A model generated the notes under the pieces. That model made no database searches. It had not been told where the DNA came from and saw only the letters and a list, made by a program, of their open reading frames with translations. Source: Dyadobacter jejuensis (GTDB taxonomy: Bacteria; Bacteroidota; Bacteroidia; Cytophagales; Spirosomataceae). From it: a stretch of 64,000 nucleotides of DNA. The position numbers and the translations under genes are program-made. How positions within the stretch are numbered: the stretch's first letter is position 1; every line of letters starts with the position of its first letter. Positions 10,301 through 18,939 of the stretch are shown here, one piece after another. The stretch lies in assembly GCF_003149085.1 (NCBI RefSeq), contig NZ_QGDT01000012.1:62001-126000 (forward strand), read 5' to 3'.

Positions 10301-11367
10301 TTCTTTTTCTTGGGATGGCTGGCCTCAAACCAGTCGCTGAAATGAGGCGACAAGGTATTCATATAGCTGATCCCCAGGTAATACCCCCCGAGCCATAGTC
10401 CTCCTTGAGGGTCTAGGTGCATGGCATATAGTACGTTGTCGGCCAGGCTGCCCGGATCCCCTGCCTGCCCAACGAACCATTCGGATTCCTCGGTGTGAGG
10501 ATCAAAGTGACCCAGACCGGCGCTGGTAGCGATCCATAACCCTCCTTTGGGATCAGGAATAATCTTCGAAATCTCTAAGGGCAGTCCGGTTGGTGATCCA
10601 AATTTGTCGATTTTTTTAAATTTTCCTGTAGAAGGGTTGTATTGGACCAGCCCGTGTAGGCTGCCCAACCAAATCATATTAGTGCGATCCACATATATGG
10701 ACCAGAAGTTGGAGTCCCGACCTTCTTGCTCCATTTTGAATAAGCGGCTACCTCCTTTTTTTGTCACATGTACTAGTCCATCATAGGTTCCTAGCCATAA
10801 GTCTTGGTCAAGTCCCTCGGCGATACACCGAATTTCTTTACTCATTCCGTCCAAATTCTTACTAGGATATTGGGTGAACTTGAGATGGCTGCCATCTTTA
10901 TCTATAATATTTAATCCTTCATTTGTCCCTACCAAAATTCTATTTTGGGCATCTTCGGCTATGCAATTGATTCTATTACTGTTTATAGAATTACGATTAG
11001 AAGGATCCTGAATAAAAGTTTGGAACGAATCGCTGATTGGGTCGTACAAGCTGAGTCCAAACCGCGTGCCCACCCATAGGTTTCCTTTTGTATCGCAGTA
11101 TACGTTCTCTATATAGTCGGAGGGTAAGGACTGAGATTTCTCAGGATGCTGGCCGTATTTTTTGAAAACCCTAGAATCATATTGGTAAAGGCCTCTGGAG
11201 GTCGCAAACCACATTCGCCCTTCTCTGTCTTGGGTAATACCAATTACGGAGGTAATAGGGGCTCCCTCCCTTTCTGTAAAGTGTCGAAAAGTTTGTCCTA
11301 TTGAATGTGAGTGGACCCAACAAGCTATGAATGTTGTGCACCATAATATTAAAAAAAAGTGTCTCAC
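7378..11367 (-). CDS. hybrid two-component system regulator (Reg_prop / Y_Y_Y / HisKA / REC / AraC)
   Basis: A 1329-residue single-chain two-component system. The order is: signal peptide (1-25); two seven-bladed Reg_prop propellers (about 30-690), with repeated 'D-x-x-G-x-[LI]-W-[FIL]-G-T' blades; a Y_Y_Y domain (about 705-760); a membrane helix (about 775-797); HisKA with His823 in SHEIRTH; HATPase with the DNGIGI and GYGIGLALSKEIV boxes; a receiver domain with phospho-acceptor Asp1129 (LCDIMMPGMNG); and an AraC-type DNA-binding domain at the end. HTCS proteins sense oligosaccharides in the periplasm and switch on polysaccharide utilisation loci. The divergent downstream secreted protein, sulfatase and esterase are the likely targets. 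The start is GTG, chosen because it is the only one giving a signal peptide. Confidence 0.95.
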   Translation of the reverse strand: MRHFFLILWCTTFIACWVHSHSIGQTFRHFTEREGAPITSVIGITQDREGRMWFATSRGLYQYDSRVFKKYGQHPEKSQSLPSDYIENVYCDTKGNLWVGTRFGLSLYDPISDSFQTFIQDPSNRNSINSNRINCIAEDAQNRILVGTNEGLNIIDKDGSHLKFTQYPSKNLDGMSKEIRCIAEGLDQDLWLGTYDGLVHVTKKGGSRLFKMEQEGRDSNFWSIYVDRTNMIWLGSLHGLVQYNPSTGKFKKIDKFGSPTGLPLEISKIIPDPKGGLWIATSAGLGHFDPHTEESEWFVGQAGDPGSLADNVLYAMHLDPQGGLWLGGYYLGISYMNTLSPHFSDWFEASHPKKKKFLNPKIGQTKDRRIWMVSDSQDQIIFRRSYDQSTYAVDLRLEAPGSYSSFFVDDQDLLWCGGSAGLRRYNLKTGAQQWYPLVDQKTKNTSPGNVYGMLEDQQGRFWVYGKFGLFRFDKSKGHFINMGYTQRTYVALEDSKGNLWFGGRAQVLVFDHDSNKARLLAIHQPKDQGNFLSVRGITEDLNGRIWFGCEEYLQYYDSVKKAIVTLPESENAKLDYVLDLQSDSRGYLWINGESKLMRYHPASKTIQEYDQQDGLPHRSILQLSGSLKGNQGMLYFPTTNGLFYFNPNAIVTNDASAPLSLTSLLLFNKKVEIRDKSGILNKEIGQVDQLEFRHDQNIFTLNFALRSYFRSERNQYAYRMEGFEKNWNYVKIPSATYTNLPAGTYTFLVKAANGDDHWTENPLSVKIIVLNPWWKTWFAYLIYGILLGLLAYTIARFFWIRTSFKKESELHQAKLDFFTNISHEIRTHLSLINGPLQKAAQNLKDNAKVNSYLSLAITNSDRLKSLVDELLDFRKLQSGSSPLRVGNHDILPLIRSVVASFEHSAADKEVNLTCSLPAGPMMLWMDQTQIQKVLYNLLSNALKFTPKGGKVMVEVIDQPKEAVINVIDNGIGIAPENKAQIFKSFFQVGNPTTNETGYGIGLALSKEIVEQHRGGLTVNSSSDTQGVSGHTCFSVLLKKGQEHFPKSQFTSESNILTDKNYTVDQVIPQPNPAIKDASLPTLLIIEDNDELRTFTSEALSDKYKVLQANDGLKGLALAQTEFPNLILCDIMMPGMNGYEVCRRVKNTPEISHIPFLLLSAKSTIPDMIEGLELGADDFLLKPYDLRALELKIQNQIQMRELLKNTTSISLEPSHRTVRDVDGVFILKLKKLIFDNLSNPEFGVNDMAFQMGTSVSVLYRKLKTLTGMTVNDFVKTLRMKSALQLLETGTMNVNEVATAVGYNDTKYFSREFKKVYHKNPTEIRKQAVEG

Positions 11368-12231
11368 AAAGTGAATTGAGTTTTATTCGAATGTATAGTC
11401 AGACAAACATAGGAGACCCAAATCAAATTTTGTTTACACAAATTGTAAAAATTCTACAGTACTAAAATATTCCTACTAAAACGACAAGATTATCCCCCTA
11501 ACCGGGGGGATTTTGGGGCAGATGAGCCTGAAATCGAAGTGGAGATATAATGTTTATTCGCAGGATTGGAGTAACAGTTGTAGAAGTTTATGGGTATTAG
11601 CTTTTGCTTATCGCTGGGTAGTTTTAATATTAAACTGCTTGTGTTCAAAAATTTATGATAATTATATCTGAATTTTCTTCGATGGTTTTAATAGATAAAA
11701 CTCAAGAATTATTACAAATTTTATCTACAAAGCCATAAAGGTTGAATTTTAGATAGTGCCAGTATCTTTTCAATGAGGATATCGGTTCAAGTGGATACAT
11801 TTTTGGTGCTATCGACAATTTTATAGCCGAAAATCGACAAGAAATTACCCCTACCGTAGTCGATAGTCTAGATAAATTGCAAAGAAATTTTAAAGATACC
11901 CTCCGTTTACTTATACCATACTTTAGAGAAGGTTCAAATGAGCCCCTACACGAGGTGGCCTGTTAGGACTGGAAGCCTAATCTAAGAATAGACTACTTCT
12001 TTTTAAGGCAGAAGGCAGCCGGCTTAAATTAAGGGGAAGAATGATCAAATTAAATCTATCCGACTAGTAAGATGCCCATAAGTTTCACCAGTTACACATC
12101 ACTTAAAAGAGGAGGGGGGACTATCGTGGATCTGTTACTTCGTGGTTTGAGACACCACATAAGTAATCTAAAAGTTAGGATCCATCCGCAAGTTATTCTA
12201 ATTGTCCTATTGTAAACTTTAAAAAACCATT
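11368..12231. other. long intergenic region between the HTCS and the T9SS protein
   Basis: This 864-base AT-rich stretch lies between divergent genes and should hold both promoters and any HTCS operator. I see a short GC hairpin at 11494-11510 (CCCCC-taac-GGGGG core) followed by TTTT, and a coding-like relic at 11757-11966 (listed separately). No intact gene, tRNA or clear TAnnTTTG box was found. Confidence 0.6.
11757..11966 (+). pseudogene. coding-like ORF relic without a start codon
   Basis: Open from the TAG at 11754 to the TAG at 11964, it reads as about 69 codons with no in-frame ATG, GTG or TTG start. The amino-acid sequence is protein-like and balanced (for example DNFIAENRQEITPTVVDSLDKL and DTLRLLIPYFREG), unlike a random AT-rich frame. 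I do not recognise the family. It may be the tail of a lost gene or a chance open frame. Confidence 0.3.
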
Positions 12232-15200
12232 ATGTACAGACTTTATTTGATTTTTTTTACTCCATTACTAGCCCTGCTAGGGAAGAGGAAACCTTTCCTG
12301 CCTACGATTGGGCTGGGGGTGATGCTGATCGGAGCCCATGTATCGATGGCACAAAACTATCCTGGAGGTGTACCGCTCGCTTCCTGGTATAGTGCCGATG
12401 GAACGAGTACTTTACATTCCGATGCTGGAGGTTCAGCAGTTTCGGATCAAGCTACGGTGTATCGTTGGAAGTCCAACACCGGCGATGGGTTCGATTTGTT
12501 ACAAACAAGTTCTGGAAACCGCCCAGTATATTCCAATGCCACCGAATTGGCTAACTTTAACCCTACCGTCTCCTTCGATGGGGTCAACGATTGGATGCAG
12601 TTCAGTGCAGGAACAGGCGTTAATATGATCGATCGGGCTACAGGGACGTTGATGGCTGCTGGTAAGGTTAACCTCCTGAAAAGAAGTGGTTTTGTAGGGT
12701 TCCATTCAACTATGGATTATCCTGGCCTTCATTTGTTTTCCAATTCCAAGCTCTTATTTTTTACAGGAGGGCCTGGATATCAGGGAGTAAGTAGCAATTT
12801 ATTTGCGGCTAACACCTTTTTTACGGCTGGAACCGGATGGGTAAACGGGGGAGGTAGCTCCGCATCTTATGCTTCCGCTACGGTTTCCTTGAATGGAACG
12901 AGGGTAAATTATAACGGAAGTCAGCTCAATAACGCCAACCTAAGCACCGGAGCTCGAGACTTCCGGATAGGAGCCGATTCCAATTATGGCTCATTCAGTG
13001 GGCAGCTCAATGAAGTGCTAGTATTTGAGGATGCACTCACCGTAGACCAGCTCGACCGGGTGGAGACTTATCTGGCCTTGAAGTATGGTACCACTTATGC
13101 TGATGGCACTAGAGATTACAAAAACTCGGCTGGGGAGGTCGTTTGGAACGCCGCGGCGAATGCTGGGTGGCGCTACAACGTGGCCGGTATAGCCCGTGAT
13201 GATCATGGAGCCTTGCTTCAGAAACAATCCTGGAGTACCAATGCTGGAGCACAGGTGTTGGTGTCGACCACGGGCTTGGCCAATAGCAACGCTGCCAATG
13301 GTACTAGCTTGGGCGCCAATCAATACCTGATATGGGGCGATAATGGACAGCCTAAGAGTGCCACAGTGGCCATCGCTGGTATCGCCAATATTAGTCACCG
13401 CTTTGCAGCTACCTGGAAAGTAACCAATAAGAACGGGGTAGGTACGGTAAGGGTTGCTTGGCCTAAAGCCTTGAGTAACCTGTCGCTAATCCAAAGTGCT
13501 GACGATGTTTTTGACGCTTCGGATGTGGTTACCAGCATGAGTTCCAATGAAACGACCATCAATGGGATAGTATATAACTATGCGGACGTAAGCTTTACCG
13601 ATGGACAATTCTTCACCTTTGCTGCGAAATTGGTGGCTCCTGGGGGAGTTACTGCCGACTTAAGAGTATGGCTGCGGTCCGATGAAGGTTTTGCTCCTGA
13701 CCAATGGAAGGACCTTTCTGGAAATGTTAATAATTACACCCAAACCAATGCCAGCAGACAGCCCTTTGTAGCTTCATCCAGCTATAATTTTAATCCGGTT
13801 ATTGACTTTGGAACCACCGGCACCGATGCACGTTTTATGGCCGTTCCGGCTGGGAAGCCTTACGCCGCCAACGGTACCAATAGTACCATATTTACCGCGT
13901 CCTTAAATAAGTCTAGTGGAGGCTATAGCGATATAGTTGGTTTTGGAGCTACCACTACAACAAGTAGTCTGATTCAGGCCAATTACCCAACCCTAACAAA
14001 ATTGGGCGATAGAATTGTGATCTATCCGTATACGGGGAATCCGGGGTATCCTAGCATTGAAATTAATAAACTGTATTTAAACGACGTGTCGTTTACAGTA
14101 GGGACTTCCGGAATTAAGTATGGGGAAAATGGGGTGACCAAAACGGTCAATCAGACCGTGTCAGCAGGTAATATTCGTCATGCCGATGGCAGTATTTTGG
14201 GCGCTCAATCGGAGCCCCGAAACGGATATATCGGTGAGTTTATTGCCTATGAGCGGGACTTGACAGAGGCCGAAAAGCAGCGTATTCGTACTTATGTGGC
14301 CATTAAATATGGGTTTAGCCTACCTCATGACTACATTGCCAGTGATGGAGTTACCACGTTATGGAGCCAAAGCACCAATACGGGCTACAACAATAATATT
14401 GCCGGAATTGCCCGGGACGATGAAGGTTCCTTGTACCAAAAACAATCCCGTAGCACCGACCAAGCTTCCAATGTGTTGATTGGGCTAGGTAGCCTGGCCA
14501 ACAGCAATGCAGAAAATAGTGGGACACTCTCGAATGGACAAGCAGTTCTATGGGGGGATAATGGCTTATCTAAAACCCTCGCAACTTCATTTAATTTTTC
14601 TAGTGTTCCTGACTTAAACCTACGGTTTGGCGCCATCTGGAAAGTTCAAAATACCGGGGGAGTCGGGACGGTTCGGATCGCTTGGCCCTCGGGAACACCT
14701 CGACTCACCCTAATTCAAAGCACCGACGAGGTGATCGATGACACCGATATGCGTACCGATATGACGGCCAACACCGTGACGATCGCCGGTGAAACCTATA
14801 ACTATGCCGATGTAACCCTTAATGATGGGCAATATTTTACCTTCGCAGGCTATGTGTTAGGACCAGGGGGAGTTGCCTCAGCAGCCTGGTACCGGGCCGA
14901 TGCCGCCGGACAGCAGTTTACAGATGCTGGAAACACCTTGGCCAATGATAACGAAACCATTTATCAGTGGAATGAGTATAAAGGAACTGGCTATAATCTG
15001 TTGCAGAATACCTCTAGTGCTCGTCCTGTATTTTCCAACTTAAGTACTCAGGTTAATTTTAACCCAACCGTAACTTTCGATGGAAGTAATGACGAAATGA
15101 GTTTTTCTCCTGCTTCAGGCGTCGATGTGATCGATAGAGCGTCCGGATCTCTTTATGCTGCTGGGTACTATAATTCCAACAAAAACAGCGGCTTTTTAGG

Positions 15201-18200
15201 TTTTCACGCCACCATGGACTATCCTGGCTTGCATATGTTTAACACCAGTGGAACTCAACGTAAGTTGTTATTCTTTACAGGAGGTCCCGGGTACCAGGGG
15301 CTGGCCGACGATGTAGTCAGTTCAAAATCATATTTTACCGCTGGTAGTGGCTGGGAAAATGGTGCTGGAGCTACGACTAGTTATGCCGCAGCAACCGTTT
15401 CTTTTAATGGGATAAGGAAGAGTTATTCGGGATCGGAGCTACTTAATGCCAATTTAACTACCAGTGCTCGGGATCTTTTGATTGGTGGAGACTCCAATTA
15501 TGGGAAATTTAGCGGCCAATTGAACGAGATTGTTGTGTTTGAAAATAAGCTTTCGACAGACGAAATGGATCGAGTGGAAACGTATTTGGCACTTAAGTAT
15601 GGTAGTACTTATGCGGCTGGAACGAGAGACTATAAGAATGCCAACAGTAATACGGTATGGGCAAGCGGTACTAATAATGGCTACCATTTTCATATCGCAG
15701 GAATTGCCAGAGACGACCAAGGATCCTTATATCAAAAACAATCCTGGAGTACTGACGCTGGTAAGCAAGTGCTGATAAGTACTACCGGCCTGGCAAATAC
15801 GAATGCATCGAACACAGGCGTTTTAAGTGATGGTCAGTTCTTGATCTGGGGAGATAACGGGTTGGCTAAGGTGCCTACCGTAACGATCTCTGGAATTGCC
15901 AACGTTAACCATCGCTTCGCTTCTATTTGGAAGGTGCAGAATACCAGTGGGGTAGGCCAAGTACGGGTGGCATGGCCAAAGGGTTATGCACACTTGAAGC
16001 TGATCCAAAGTGCTGATGATGTGATCAACTCCTCCGATGTAATTACGGATATGGCTGGAGTTCAGGTGATCAATGGAGTGGAATATGCCTATTCGGATGT
16101 GACCTTAACCGACGGGCAATACTTTACCTTTGCGGCCTATGTACAGGCTCCAGGCGGGGTTACCAACGGATTGACGCATTGGTATAGGGCCGATATTTTT
16201 GCCGAAGCTGCAGGGGATGGCGCCGACGTGAAAACTTGGACCGACTTTACTTCAGGGGTAGTTTCCTCGCAGTTTGAATCCGTGGAATTACCTAAGTTGA
16301 AGCTTGGTGGCGCCGAATATTTCAATTTCAATCCGGGTATTAATTTTACCAGTGCATCCCAGAAAATTGGAAATATTACCGAGCAGACCCTCTACTCCCT
16401 CGATTTTGACATGTTCTCCCTTACCAAAGAAGGGATGTCCTCTGGTCGATTCTTTAATGTAGGGATGGACAATACCACCCTAAATGGTAATAATTGGGAT
16501 CATCCAGGGCTGTATGGTAATGGGAATATTGCCCGTCGGAATAATACAGGGGGCGATGCGAGAATAAGTAACCCAGGATCTGTCAATTTCGCTGGTAACT
16601 CACCTAGCGTCATGTATTATACTTTCAGCGATTTATCTATGAGCAAAGGATTAAATGGTGCTGACTTAGGCTCTGCCTATTCTCATCCTTCTAGAGGGGC
16701 CGCTACGGGCGGACATATATTCGGCGCTAACAGTGGGGCTGTTACCTCTGGTGATGATAGTGGCTTTATTGGGCATATTGGAGAGATGATCGTGTACGGA
16801 GCCGGGACTATCACCCCTGACGAGCGTAAAAAGGTGGATACCTATCTGGCCATAAAATATGGTGTTACCCTCCATAGTAGTGCCAATTACACCACCTCCA
16901 AGAATCAGGTTGTTTGGGATGCTACAGCCAATGCCACTTACTATAATAATGTAGCCGGTTTAGGACGAGATGAGATATCGGCTTTGCATCAGAAACAGAG
17001 CCGTAGTCAGATTGCCAATTCCAACAATCAAGTGACAATAGGTTTAGGAGAGATTGCCTCTACCAACGCCGAAAACCTCAATAACTTGTCGGAGGATGAG
17101 TACCTACTATGGGGCGATAATGGGAACACCCAGGCGATGACCAATTCCGGTAGCACCTATACCGCCTTCGAGTATGCCGGTAGTGTAGACAATGCCCGCC
17201 GGATGAATCGGGTGTGGAAAGTGCAAAATACTAATGTAGGACAGCCGGTGATTATTCGCTTCCCTGTGGCTTCGGTAGGCACTACCACTCTGCTCAATGA
17301 CGCCTGTGCCGACTTTGCCATTATCTATGCGTCCGATGCGGCCTTTACCACCAATGTGGTGGCCATGCCTCTTACCGTAAACGAAACCAATTATGAAGCC
17401 GTGCATACTTTCCCGAATGGCTACAGCTACTTTACCTTTGGTAGGGTTACGCCGTTAAGTCCAGGAACGGCTTATTTGCCTACTACACAAGAGGTAACCA
17501 GCGAATATGGTACCTGTGGGGTTGGCGAATGGACGTTCTACCATAGGACCGGAGTACAGGATCAGAACCTGTTGGGAGTGTCAGGATTCAGCACCACCGA
17601 GAAAGACAATTTCGAAGTGACCATCACTCCTGAAGGTGTTGAATATGAAAATGGCAGTACCATCACCAAATTGATGCCGAGAATCACCACCGTGACCGAT
17701 GGTAATAGCTCCCCGCTTTCGACTGGAAAGGTGAGAGTCTACTACGACAGTGCCGAAATGGCTGCGGCAGTAGTGAGTGGTTATGTCTCGGACGGTTGGT
17801 TCAAGTACGAAGGAGATGCCGATGAAGTCCTGGCTGATGTATATGCCGACGGTGTGCTAGACCCCACCAAAGCCGTGGAGGTTACCCCAGCAGCCTCTGG
17901 AATGGAAGATGGCGTCGCCTATGTGGAGTTCCATAACATTTCAGCTTTCAGCAGCTTTATCTACCTATCGACAACCGAAGCTTCGCCCCTACCTGTTACG
18001 CTGACACAGTTTAACGTGTCGCGTGATGAGCAATCGGCCTTGTTAAATTGGTCGACAGCCAACGAAGAAAACAGTAACGTCTTTGTGATTGAGCGTAGTG
18101 CCGATGCCAAAAACTGGAATGAAATAGGCCAGGTAAATGCATCCGAGCTTTCTTTGAAAGAGTTGAAGTACTCATTCAGCGATGCATCACCCTATGCAGG

Positions 18201-18522
18201 TATCAATTACTATCGACTAAAAATGGTTGATCTGGATGGTAGTTTTGCCTATAGCAGCATACGTTCTCTACGCATGGATGCAGTTGCTTCGGTAGTGTTG
18301 TATCCAAACCCAGTATCGAATAGATTGATGTTCCAGGATCTTAATCCAAATACAATCGATCGGGTATTGGTCTATGACCATTCAGGAGTACGCCGTATGT
18401 CTGTCGATTCCGTATCCTCAGCTGGTATCGATGTTACTGGTCTTTCCTCCGATGTCTATGTAATAGTACTCAAAATGAAAGATGGCTCGGTAAGTCGTCA
18501 TAAAATAGTAGTTCGCAAATAA
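12232..18522 (+). CDS. giant four-module secreted surface protein with T9SS type A sorting domain
   Basis: This 2096-residue protein has a signal peptide (cut after HVSMAQ, near residue 41). Four homologous modules follow, each opening with PGGV (near residues 44, 469, 876 and 1306). Each module pairs a LamG-like jelly roll (FNPTVSFDGVND..., ending VETYLALKYG) with a following domain marked by YNNNIAGIARDDEGSLYQKQS and LWGDNG. A cysteine-containing linker (about 1750-1930), an FN3-like segment (PLPVTLTQFNVSRDEQSALLNWSTANEENS) and a C-terminal type A sorting domain (VVLYPNPVSNRLMF ... GLSSDVYVIVL ... VVRK) complete it. The sorting domain implies export through the type IX system and anchoring on or release from the cell surface. 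LamG-like folds often bind carbohydrates or proteins; a glycan-binding or adhesive role is inferred. It is probably controlled by the divergent HTCS. Confidence 0.85.
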   Translation: MYRLYLIFFTPLLALLGKRKPFLPTIGLGVMLIGAHVSMAQNYPGGVPLASWYSADGTSTLHSDAGGSAVSDQATVYRWKSNTGDGFDLLQTSSGNRPVYSNATELANFNPTVSFDGVNDWMQFSAGTGVNMIDRATGTLMAAGKVNLLKRSGFVGFHSTMDYPGLHLFSNSKLLFFTGGPGYQGVSSNLFAANTFFTAGTGWVNGGGSSASYASATVSLNGTRVNYNGSQLNNANLSTGARDFRIGADSNYGSFSGQLNEVLVFEDALTVDQLDRVETYLALKYGTTYADGTRDYKNSAGEVVWNAAANAGWRYNVAGIARDDHGALLQKQSWSTNAGAQVLVSTTGLANSNAANGTSLGANQYLIWGDNGQPKSATVAIAGIANISHRFAATWKVTNKNGVGTVRVAWPKALSNLSLIQSADDVFDASDVVTSMSSNETTINGIVYNYADVSFTDGQFFTFAAKLVAPGGVTADLRVWLRSDEGFAPDQWKDLSGNVNNYTQTNASRQPFVASSSYNFNPVIDFGTTGTDARFMAVPAGKPYAANGTNSTIFTASLNKSSGGYSDIVGFGATTTTSSLIQANYPTLTKLGDRIVIYPYTGNPGYPSIEINKLYLNDVSFTVGTSGIKYGENGVTKTVNQTVSAGNIRHADGSILGAQSEPRNGYIGEFIAYERDLTEAEKQRIRTYVAIKYGFSLPHDYIASDGVTTLWSQSTNTGYNNNIAGIARDDEGSLYQKQSRSTDQASNVLIGLGSLANSNAENSGTLSNGQAVLWGDNGLSKTLATSFNFSSVPDLNLRFGAIWKVQNTGGVGTVRIAWPSGTPRLTLIQSTDEVIDDTDMRTDMTANTVTIAGETYNYADVTLNDGQYFTFAGYVLGPGGVASAAWYRADAAGQQFTDAGNTLANDNETIYQWNEYKGTGYNLLQNTSSARPVFSNLSTQVNFNPTVTFDGSNDEMSFSPASGVDVIDRASGSLYAAGYYNSNKNSGFLGFHATMDYPGLHMFNTSGTQRKLLFFTGGPGYQGLADDVVSSKSYFTAGSGWENGAGATTSYAAATVSFNGIRKSYSGSELLNANLTTSARDLLIGGDSNYGKFSGQLNEIVVFENKLSTDEMDRVETYLALKYGSTYAAGTRDYKNANSNTVWASGTNNGYHFHIAGIARDDQGSLYQKQSWSTDAGKQVLISTTGLANTNASNTGVLSDGQFLIWGDNGLAKVPTVTISGIANVNHRFASIWKVQNTSGVGQVRVAWPKGYAHLKLIQSADDVINSSDVITDMAGVQVINGVEYAYSDVTLTDGQYFTFAAYVQAPGGVTNGLTHWYRADIFAEAAGDGADVKTWTDFTSGVVSSQFESVELPKLKLGGAEYFNFNPGINFTSASQKIGNITEQTLYSLDFDMFSLTKEGMSSGRFFNVGMDNTTLNGNNWDHPGLYGNGNIARRNNTGGDARISNPGSVNFAGNSPSVMYYTFSDLSMSKGLNGADLGSAYSHPSRGAATGGHIFGANSGAVTSGDDSGFIGHIGEMIVYGAGTITPDERKKVDTYLAIKYGVTLHSSANYTTSKNQVVWDATANATYYNNVAGLGRDEISALHQKQSRSQIANSNNQVTIGLGEIASTNAENLNNLSEDEYLLWGDNGNTQAMTNSGSTYTAFEYAGSVDNARRMNRVWKVQNTNVGQPVIIRFPVASVGTTTLLNDACADFAIIYASDAAFTTNVVAMPLTVNETNYEAVHTFPNGYSYFTFGRVTPLSPGTAYLPTTQEVTSEYGTCGVGEWTFYHRTGVQDQNLLGVSGFSTTEKDNFEVTITPEGVEYENGSTITKLMPRITTVTDGNSSPLSTGKVRVYYDSAEMAAAVVSGYVSDGWFKYEGDADEVLADVYADGVLDPTKAVEVTPAASGMEDGVAYVEFHNISAFSSFIYLSTTEASPLPVTLTQFNVSRDEQSALLNWSTANEENSNVFVIERSADAKNWNEIGQVNASELSLKELKYSFSDASPYAGINYYRLKMVDLDGSFAYSSIRSLRMDAVASVVLYPNPVSNRLMFQDLNPNTIDRVLVYDHSGVRRMSVDSVSSAGIDVTGLSSDVYVIVLKMKDGSVSRHKIVVRK

Positions 18523-18565
18523 TACCCTCCTTTTAGTCATTTCAATGGCTATAAGTGTAATGTAC

Positions 18566-18604
18566 AAGCACCCTTCCTGGATTTCTAGGGAGGGTGCTTT
18601 TTTT
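18566..18604 (+). terminator. rho-independent terminator after the T9SS protein
   Basis: AAGCACCCTTCCT (18566-18578) pairs with AGGGAGGGTGCTT (18587-18599), with one G-T pair, and runs into a seven-base T tract. Confidence 0.85.
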
Positions 18605-18939
18605 AGGGGTTTAAAGTTGAAAGGGCAAAAGTTAAAAAGGTTAAAGCGGTCCGTCGCACGGTTAAGCTGGTAGGCTGATCACGCAGAGCGTGACGGGTCT
18701 CGCCGAAGCCTGTCACCCTGAACTGCTGACTCAGCGGAATTTCTAGAAAATTGCGAAATGTTGTTGATACATCTCGACTTCATGCGTTACTTTGTTTGAT
18801 GCTATCAAATAGGGAAGGGGGGCTGTGTGTAAAGGATAGCTATAATGTGGTGGTTTATGGCTTTACGCTAAAATACCCAATAGGACGCAAGGCCCTGTTG
18901 GAGACCTATCGATTCATGAGATTTAGTATTTATTGATTT
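18605..18939. other. intergenic region with a degenerate Bacteroidota repeat
   Basis: The region between the terminator and the sulfatase contains GAGCGTGACGGGTCTCGCC and CCTGTCACCCTGAACTG-type segments (about 18680-18735). These resemble worn copies of the interspersed 'CACCCTGAGC' repeat class common in this phylum. The open frame 18751-18936 looks random and I do not call it. The sulfatase promoter must lie at the right end, but I found no clear box. Confidence 0.4.

Noticed and set aside
18751..18936. 61-codon open frame before the sulfatase
   Set aside because: Composition looks random, it contains no motif, and it covers the likely promoter region.
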